From positions 1 to 64,000 of the IMG/VR virus record IMGVR_UViG_3300025102_000019: a stretch of DNA of 64,000 bases. One strand, written 5' to 3'. The notes beneath the pieces were generated by a model that saw nothing but the letters and a program-made list of their open reading frames with translations, made no database searches and was not told where the DNA came from. Positions within the stretch are counted from its first letter, which is position 1. Each line of letters opens with the position of its first letter. Source of the DNA: a virus. A program made the position numbers and the translations under genes. Shown here piece by piece: positions 59,292 to 64,000 of the stretch.

Positions 59292-59558
59292 TTACATCCT
59301 ACTTATTCTGGTGTATATCGTAGTCAACCCCATCATGGAGACGAATATCGCAATCATAGCCATTGAAGCATCAGTTTGACTGATGTCAGAGGCCTTGAAG
59401 ACCAGAACGAAAAGCATGACGAGTATTGCGCTGATGAGTTGAATCATCACCATGTCGATAATGACACTTCTCTTGTGGGAGAACATGTTTAACGACAAGT
59501 TGGCCACTTGGTTCGGCACTCCTAGAGGAAGCGAACCTCTGCTAGGTCCTGACATCAT
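59292..59558 (-). CDS. Two-span membrane protein, 88 aa
   Basis: Two hydrophobic segments, residues about 34-54 (VIIDMVMIQLISAILVMLFV) and 64-80 (ASMAMIAIFVSMMGLTT), separated by a short polar loop. The N-terminus is polar and basic. Small two-span proteins in viruses can be holins or membrane anchors, but no lytic enzyme is seen nearby. The start overlaps the previous gene (ATGA). Function unknown. Confidence 0.5.
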   Translation of the reverse strand: MMSGPSRGSLPLGVPNQVANLSLNMFSHKRSVIIDMVMIQLISAILVMLFVLVFKASDISQTDASMAMIAIFVSMMGLTTIYTRISRM

Positions 59559-60196
59559 ACTCTACCCCCGAATAGTGCTCTGTTGATGAAGCCACCAGTG
59601 GCTTGTCCTACAGATTCCATCATACCGGGGTCTGCTAATGCTGTGTTCAACATACCCTGCATGAGAGATTGGTCAGCCATCTGTAGTATCTGCTGTCTCT
59701 CAGCCTCGGCCTTCTGTATTATCTGCATAGATGTATTCTGTAGACTGTTTAGTTGTGCTATAATATTCTCAGCACTTAGAGTTTGTAGGTCGCTCGGCAT
59801 AGAAGTGACATCAAGTGAGAGACTGCCTGTCTCCTCATCCATAGTAAAACTTGCATTCTTCAACACATTGAGAAGGGAGAAAGTGGTGATATTAGACAAC
59901 ATCTCGATGAATATAGGCATGTTCTGACTGATGATGAACTTGTCAATTGGTTGAATTGTGTTGAGCATCGAAGCCAGAATCTGAGTTTCCGAAGGTGGCG
60001 CTACTGGTGCGTTGTATTGTTGAGGAGATATACCTGCACCCCCTAGAATACCACCCATTAGAGGGGAAGTTCCGTATTGATTGGAAGCGTATCCGTTCTG
60101 CATGGGTTGTTGACCGAAAGCGTTTGATTGACCAGTGCCTAGACTAAGCGAGGTGGTGTTTTGAGTGCCCCCTAGATTTGAAAGTCCTAATGTCAT
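59555..60196 (-). CDS. Gln/Asn-rich unknown protein, 213 aa
   Basis: The first 65 residues are low-complexity (S, G, Q, N, T, P). Then follows a helical part: KFIISQNMPIFIEMLSNITT, then ENIIAQLNSLQNTSMQIIQ. It ends ATGGFINRALFGGRV. It overlaps both neighbours by four bases and is translated with the zinc-site 344-residue protein. No motif is recognised. The style resembles virion-associated or assembly proteins. Confidence 0.4.
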   Translation of the reverse strand: MTLGLSNLGGTQNTTSLSLGTGQSNAFGQQPMQNGYASNQYGTSPLMGGILGGAGISPQQYNAPVAPPSETQILASMLNTIQPIDKFIISQNMPIFIEMLSNITTFSLLNVLKNASFTMDEETGSLSLDVTSMPSDLQTLSAENIIAQLNSLQNTSMQIIQKAEAERQQILQMADQSLMQGMLNTALADPGMMESVGQATGGFINRALFGGRV

Positions 60197-61227
60197 TGTA
60201 TCACCTCTGCTGGATTTACTGCTGTTGCTATAGTGGGCACTACCGGAGGTGGTGCTTGCATAGTCGCAGCGGGGTTCAGGGTTTGAGCCTGTTGGTTGAG
60301 AACTGTGTTGAACGCTTGTTGTGCTGCTAATTGTTGTTCATGAGCCTCTCTTTGAAACATTCTCATGTCAAATTGCACCATAGTGATATCATTTGACCCT
60401 GTTTCTGGATTTGGTATGTGCCATACGTTGATTCCCTTCGTTCTCTGTGAGTCTTTCTCAATCTCTTGAAAGAAAGGCTCGTACTTCTGAACTAAGTCGG
60501 GCGCTCTAACCTCATTGGCTTGCAGTGATGACACTGGTATAGTAACTAGACTGACTCCTTTCTTCACCTTGTCCTTGAATCTGCTAGGTCTCATCTCATC
60601 TTCCTTGTCTTGAGCGGCTTCCCATTTGCAGAGCAGGTGATAGAGGTGTAGATGTTCAGGGCAGTATGTTCCTTTGAGAGTCTTACCGCTGGTTACTCCA
60701 CTTCTCGCTAAGAATGCTTCAGTTTGACCTGAAATAGGATTCTGCCAGTACATGTCCCAAAGACTTCTACCTGTATCTTCATCTGTGATTCGTGCGTAGA
60801 GGTTGTCGTATTCTATGAGTTGCTTGCAATCACAACCATCGACAACACAAGTACCGCTGTCTTTGGTGTATCTGTATGGACTTCCCAACCACCTTCTTGG
60901 GTCTAAAACAGACCTCCTTGTTGGTTTGAGTAGTCTGTATGCCTGTTTGATATCTTTTCTTCTGGCTTTGCGAGGGTCAGCGTGATTGGAGGGGTAGAAG
61001 TTTACTTTTGGGACTTCGAGATTCTTCTGTCCTGCTATCTGCTGCATCTGTTGCTGTGCTATTGCTTGTTCCATAATCGCTGCTTGATTAAACTGAGGAT
61101 TGCCCATTTGGGCCATGTTCAACATTGCTGCGTCATTCAAATTGCTTAGACTCTGAGTTTGCATCGGAGTTCTTGTTATTGTGCGATACATATTATCGGG
61201 TACATCTAAGAGACCGCCTACCATCAT
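60193..61227 (-). CDS. Zinc-site protein of unknown role, 344 aa
   Basis: The start is one of two adjacent ATG codons behind GGAGGT. The N-terminal part is Q/M-rich and helical (AIMEQAIAQQQMQQIAGQKN). The centre has C127-x4-C132-x-C134 and C189-x2-H192, a likely zinc site with a wide loop. It is followed by HLYHLLCKWEAAQDKEDEMR and a conserved-looking segment KGINVWHIPNPETG. The C-terminus is Q/A/P-rich. Not recognised. Co-translated with the AbrB-fold protein. Confidence 0.45.
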   Translation of the reverse strand: MMVGGLLDVPDNMYRTITRTPMQTQSLSNLNDAAMLNMAQMGNPQFNQAAIMEQAIAQQQMQQIAGQKNLEVPKVNFYPSNHADPRKARRKDIKQAYRLLKPTRRSVLDPRRWLGSPYRYTKDSGTCVVDGCDCKQLIEYDNLYARITDEDTGRSLWDMYWQNPISGQTEAFLARSGVTSGKTLKGTYCPEHLHLYHLLCKWEAAQDKEDEMRPSRFKDKVKKGVSLVTIPVSSLQANEVRAPDLVQKYEPFFQEIEKDSQRTKGINVWHIPNPETGSNDITMVQFDMRMFQREAHEQQLAAQQAFNTVLNQQAQTLNPAATMQAPPPVVPTIATAVNPAEVIQ

Positions 61228-61448
61228 TCAACCTCCGCTGGTGTCACATGAATAGACATTTGCCCGTTTTCTGCCGATAAACGCCATTCTACTTTACTTC
61301 CAGCAGTCATACCAAACTGCTGAACAATCCACATGGGTATAGTAGTTCTAAGTGAGTTACTACCCCCTCCTGTGGGGACGAGTGTTGTGGTAGTCTTACC
61401 CTTCGCCATGGAGGTCGCACACCCTACTACATCAAAAAGGTCACTCAA
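61224..61448 (-). CDS. AbrB/MazE/SpoVT-fold DNA-binding protein, 74 aa
   Basis: Residues about 28-55 (NSLRTTIPMWIVQQFGMTAG, then SKVEW) fit the swapped-hairpin AbrB core: a strand with T-I-P, a short helix, then G-x-x-x-G-S-K-V-E. Such proteins are dimeric DNA binders, frequent in archaea, used as transcription regulators or antitoxins. No toxin partner is seen. The gene is wedged between the GTPase and the zinc-site protein with four-base overlaps on both sides, so it is probably a viral regulator of this operon or of the host. Confidence 0.75.
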   Translation of the reverse strand: MSDLFDVVGCATSMAKGKTTTTLVPTGGGSNSLRTTIPMWIVQQFGMTAGSKVEWRLSAENGQMSIHVTPAEVE

Positions 61449-62158
61449 GAGGTCAAGAGTTCTACTAAGGTTGGTTCAACATTCCAACCCACACGAGTAG
61501 CCATGAAAGCACGCTTTGTTGGTAACCTTGCTTTCTGCAAGCGAATTAGGTCATCTCTGAAGGGGTCGAATATCTTGTGCTCACCTATTCTGTTTTGCTG
61601 CCATAGTTCAGCAGCCTTCTTGTCGAAGAACCTGTCTGCCTTATTAGCCACTAACATGACCATTCTGGGCGTGTATTTCTTTCCCTTCAATCTGCTTCTA
61701 AGAGTTCTATATCTGTAATCTCTCTGGATAAGCCTATCTACAAGATACTTGAAACCAGCAACTTGCTCTGCACCTTCAGGTCCACCAGCAAAGGCTCTGT
61801 CATCAAACACAAACATGACACATTCCACTTGTCTAGACACCATATCGTCAATCCACAGATTCCAGAATCTCTCTTGACCACCTATGTCTGCTGAGTATAC
61901 CACTCTCTTTTCGCCTTGCCAAGATATTCTTTTCCTAGTGGGTTTGGGTAGCATATACCTTGTTAGTAACTTGAAATGTTTGGTTCTCTCATCCTCGTGT
62001 ATCTCTTCCATCTCACCGGGAGTGGTCATATAGCGGTCTAATGTGGTCTTGCCAACCATGCTAGTGCCGTAGATACCGACTTTTCTTGGCTTCCATGAGT
62101 TGTAGAGGTGTTGTCCGTATATGGCTACACCAACGAGTACACTCCCTCCACCTACCAT
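61445..62158 (-). CDS. Membrane-anchored small GTPase, Arf/Ras-like
   Basis: All main G motifs are present: P-loop G31-T-S-M-V-G-K-T38, G3 D91-I-G-G-Q-E96 and G4 N172-K-A-D175. A plausible G5 is ATR near residue 219. The D-x-G-G-Q form of G3 is as in Arf/Sar and related archaeal GTPases. Residues 2-20 (VGGGSVLVGVAIYGQHLY) are weakly hydrophobic and may anchor it in a membrane. Such GTPases switch between GDP and GTP forms to control membranes or complexes. It is co-transcribed with two membrane proteins and an AbrB-fold protein. Why a tailed virus carries it is unknown. Confidence 0.8.
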   Translation of the reverse strand: MVGGGSVLVGVAIYGQHLYNSWKPRKVGIYGTSMVGKTTLDRYMTTPGEMEEIHEDERTKHFKLLTRYMLPKPTRKRISWQGEKRVVYSADIGGQERFWNLWIDDMVSRQVECVMFVFDDRAFAGGPEGAEQVAGFKYLVDRLIQRDYRYRTLRSRLKGKKYTPRMVMLVANKADRFFDKKAAELWQQNRIGEHKIFDPFRDDLIRLQKARLPTKRAFMATRVGWNVEPTLVELLTS

Positions 62159-62167
62159 TTACTTCAC

Positions 62168-62428
62168 CTAGTTGGGCAATTTGGAGTAGAGCCAATCAGC
62201 AAAACTCTCAACCTGCTGATATGTCCACTCAACTGTCCAACCCCAAAACGTGAAATCACTGTATGATTCCATTGCACTAACTGCTAGTGATGCTCCTAGT
62301 GCAGCAAGTATGGTTCTAAGCCAACCTACACCCCATTCGTAGGTGTTATCAACAGTGTTAGCAAGGTGCATTGCCCGTAGAGTTTCCTCTACAGAGTCGT
62401 CTTTTGGAGTCTTGAATATCCTGCCCAT
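62168..62428 (-). CDS. Single-span membrane protein, 86 aa
   Basis: One transmembrane segment at about residues 35-53 (WLRTILAALGASLAVSAM), preceded by a polar N-terminus and followed by an aromatic, amphipathic tail rich in W, F and Y (DFTFWGWTVEWTYQQ). The aromatic tail would lie at a membrane surface. Its start shares a base with the stop of the preceding membrane protein, and the GTPase follows ten bases later. Probably one functional set with them. Function unknown. Confidence 0.5.
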   Translation of the reverse strand: MGRIFKTPKDDSVEETLRAMHLANTVDNTYEWGVGWLRTILAALGASLAVSAMESYSDFTFWGWTVEWTYQQVESFADWLYSKLPN

Positions 62429-63066
62429 CAGTTATCGCCACTACCCTTCGTATATCTAAGGTCTGGCGTTCCGTCCTTCTTCAAACGGATATTATTCGAT
62501 GATATGTCTCTAGGCGGAACTACTGATTCACGAACCATTTCATCAGCCAGAGAATCTAAACCAAAACTTGTTGATTGGGTAACATTAGCGTTATGAGACG
62601 GAGGTTTTGATGTGTTAAATAGGTCAACTCCTAATCCTGAGATACCGGATTGACTGTTAGACATCATAGAAGGGGGCATCTTACCGGGATTCTGCTGCAT
62701 CCAAAGTAGTTCCTTCTCCAACTGCATCTCCTGCATGCGTAGTTCCATGTCTGAACGACGCTGGTCGTAGTTGAATTGCTGCTCTCTGAAGCGGTAATCC
62801 CTCTGCCTCTGCATCTCTGACATCCTAACTCGCTCTTGCATCTGCTCCTCAAAGAACATCTTGAACAAGTAATATGCTAGAATCTGGACTGCTAAAGCCC
62901 CCATAGCATATGTCATTCCGTTGACATACTGATTTGCATTCTCTCCACCGGGCAACCACAATCCAGCATCGTAGATACCTATTGCGACTCCCACTAGAGC
63001 CGACTGGGTTAGTATCAACCCAGTCAATCTCATTTCTGATTTATCCGAAGGGTCTTGTCTACTCAT
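62428..63066 (-). CDS. Two-span membrane protein with coiled coil, 212 aa
   Basis: Two hydrophobic spans near residues 12-32 (RLTGLILTQSALVGVAIGIY) and 48-70 (MTYAMGALAVQILAYYLFKM) are followed by a long charged coiled coil (about residues 72-122; Q, R, E and M rich) and a disordered polar C-terminus. A ribosome site GAGGT precedes the start after a 53-base gap. It could scaffold the adjacent 86-residue membrane protein and the GTPase. No family recognised. Confidence 0.55.
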   Translation of the reverse strand: MSRQDPSDKSEMRLTGLILTQSALVGVAIGIYDAGLWLPGGENANQYVNGMTYAMGALAVQILAYYLFKMFFEEQMQERVRMSEMQRQRDYRFREQQFNYDQRRSDMELRMQEMQLEKELLWMQQNPGKMPPSMMSNSQSGISGLGVDLFNTSKPPSHNANVTQSTSFGLDSLADEMVRESVVPPRDISSNNIRLKKDGTPDLRYTKGSGDN

Positions 63067-63119
63067 CTTAGTGACCTCTAGAAAGACCCCACGAGGGTGG
63101 CTATCATAAGCCTTCTGTA

Positions 63120-63992
63120 TTATTCATCCGTCTCGTTATCTGAATATTCGCCTAATTCAAATGGTCTAGTCTCATAATGTGTGGAAGCACGATAGTCCTT
63201 AACGGCGCTCGGTTGCACCATACCTAATAACGCTGACAGGGCAGCAGGTTGCCAATCTTGACTTACAGCGGGATGAAGAGTGTCTGATGCCGAGGTTTTG
63301 GATGGTATCTCACCGTGATATCTATTGTATATCACATTCTTTTTCTCAGGGTCTAAATGAGTCTTTGCTGCGTTGATTCTATGTGCTATTTCTTCAAAAC
63401 TCTTTTCTATTGGTCTCAAAGTTCCTTTGTCTTTGAAATGCCTAGCCCTGTTCGCATGCTCCCCCTCCAACGTGAGACTCCCACCTTGTGTATGACTGAC
63501 ATCCTTACGGTTGTGAGACCCGTAGATGCCTCGTCGTCTTCTTTCCCTATTGAGTTCTTCACGGTATTTTACACGCTCAGGGCTAGACTCGTATTTTGTG
63601 TCATACTCTTTCTTATGACGCTGGGCTTCTGGTGAGAGTTCTCTCTTGAGTAGTTGAAAGATGTGGTCGAAGTCAATATCTTCACTCTTAACAATCGTCG
63701 GCTTCCCACCAATCCCCTGTTTCTTGGCTCTTTTGCGTTTTGTGGCTGACCTTTTTTGTCCACTTGACATCGAACCAGAAGTCTTTGGAGTTTTGCCTGA
63801 AACTTTCACCGATGGCCTGCACTTCGGGTATCCTTTTCCAGACAATTTTGCTTTCCCCCTCCCGCATGGTGGGTGTTTCCCATCCTTGTCCTTTCTCGAT
63901 ACGTCTACCCACTTTTCCTTGAACCATCGGTTCAGGTTCTTTACCACTAACGTATTGTGGCAGGTGCAGCGGGAGTCTGAATCGGTACTCAT
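63120..63992 (-). CDS. DUF5872-like basic protein, 290 aa
   Basis: The N-terminal 65 residues have RWFKEKWVDVSRKDKDGK, then PPCGRGKAKLSGKGYPKCRP, the pattern of a small domain (DUF5872-like) seen in marine phages and large DNA viruses, with C43 and C58. A lysine/serine-rich linker and a charged region follow (RREELNRERRR-like stretches). The C-terminus is acidic (YSDNETDE). Role unknown; the basic character suggests nucleic acid or virion packing. The start is eight bases from the window end, so a longer N-terminus cannot be excluded. Confidence 0.6.
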   Translation of the reverse strand: MSTDSDSRCTCHNTLVVKNLNRWFKEKWVDVSRKDKDGKHPPCGRGKAKLSGKGYPKCRPSVKVSGKTPKTSGSMSSGQKRSATKRKRAKKQGIGGKPTIVKSEDIDFDHIFQLLKRELSPEAQRHKKEYDTKYESSPERVKYREELNRERRRRGIYGSHNRKDVSHTQGGSLTLEGEHANRARHFKDKGTLRPIEKSFEEIAHRINAAKTHLDPEKKNVIYNRYHGEIPSKTSASDTLHPAVSQDWQPAALSALLGMVQPSAVKDYRASTHYETRPFELGEYSDNETDE

Positions 63993-64000
63993 TTCTTCTT

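Noticed and set aside
59292-59558. Holin call for the 88-residue two-span membrane protein
   Set aside because: No lysis enzyme lies nearby and no holin family motif is visible. Two spans alone do not support the name.
63070-63119. Possible transcription terminator (short CCAC/GTGG stem followed by TCTTTCT)
   Set aside because: The stem is only about four pairs and the T-run is broken. It is not distinguishable from chance.
1-64000. Cyanophage identity from fibre similarity
   Set aside because: The fibre modules are widespread in marine viruses. There is no photosynthesis gene or T4-like core gene, and the packaging and head genes look different.

Overview
This window is the virion-structure and DNA-packaging half of a tailed double-stranded DNA virus (class Caudoviricetes). 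All 42 coding regions I support lie on the minus strand, so transcription runs from position 64000 toward 1. They are packed tightly: many neighbours overlap as ATGA or TAATG, and no gap exceeds about 60 bases. There is no intergenic stretch over 300 bases. I saw no tRNA, rRNA, CRISPR array, integrase, att site, replication gene or lysis enzyme. Long plus-strand reading frames are antisense shadows.

In transcription order: (1) 64000-59300, a block of unrecognised and membrane proteins with a predicted Arf/Ras-like small GTPase, an AbrB-fold protein and a zinc-site protein. (2) 59243-49078, packaging: a tandem zinc/HTH protein that may be the small terminase, four unknown proteins, the large terminase, a two-nuclease fusion and a zinc-ribbon portal. 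(3) 49042-42386, three small head-region proteins and a 1859-residue protein with a degenerate DNA-ligase-like domain. (4) 42336-38398, HK97-type protease/scaffold, major capsid protein and small head proteins. (5) 38382-33386, connectors and a tail-tube candidate. (6) 33375-31226, tail-assembly proteins, including an apparent -1 frameshift pair, and a short tape measure. (7) 31226-11527, tail tip, including one 5567-residue protein with an N-terminal LamG fold. (8) 11527-1, three related tail fibres, the last running off the window.

The fibres, with their VGIGT-SP modules and TTT-VN modules, and the DUF5872-like protein are typical of marine plankton viruses. An archaeal host is suggested, not proven, by several zinc-binding structural proteins, two TATA-box-like elements placed for short-leader starts that lack Shine-Dalgarno sites, the Arf/Ras-like GTPase and the AbrB fold. 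Elsewhere GAGGTGA- or GGAGG-type ribosome binding sites are common. A marine planktonic archaeon such as Marine Group II Euryarchaeota is a reasonable guess. The sequence alone cannot exclude a bacterial host.

The genes form one assembly programme. A candidate small terminase brings DNA to the large terminase and portal. The protease/scaffold shapes and matures the capsid. Connectors close the head. Tube, frameshifted chaperone and tape measure build a short tail. The giant tip protein and fibres are expected to make host contact. The most unusual parts are the GTPase/membrane cluster, the ligase-like domain, the nuclease fusion beside the terminase, the giant tip protein with an AT-rich internal patch, and short peptide motifs shared between otherwise unrelated head-region proteins.
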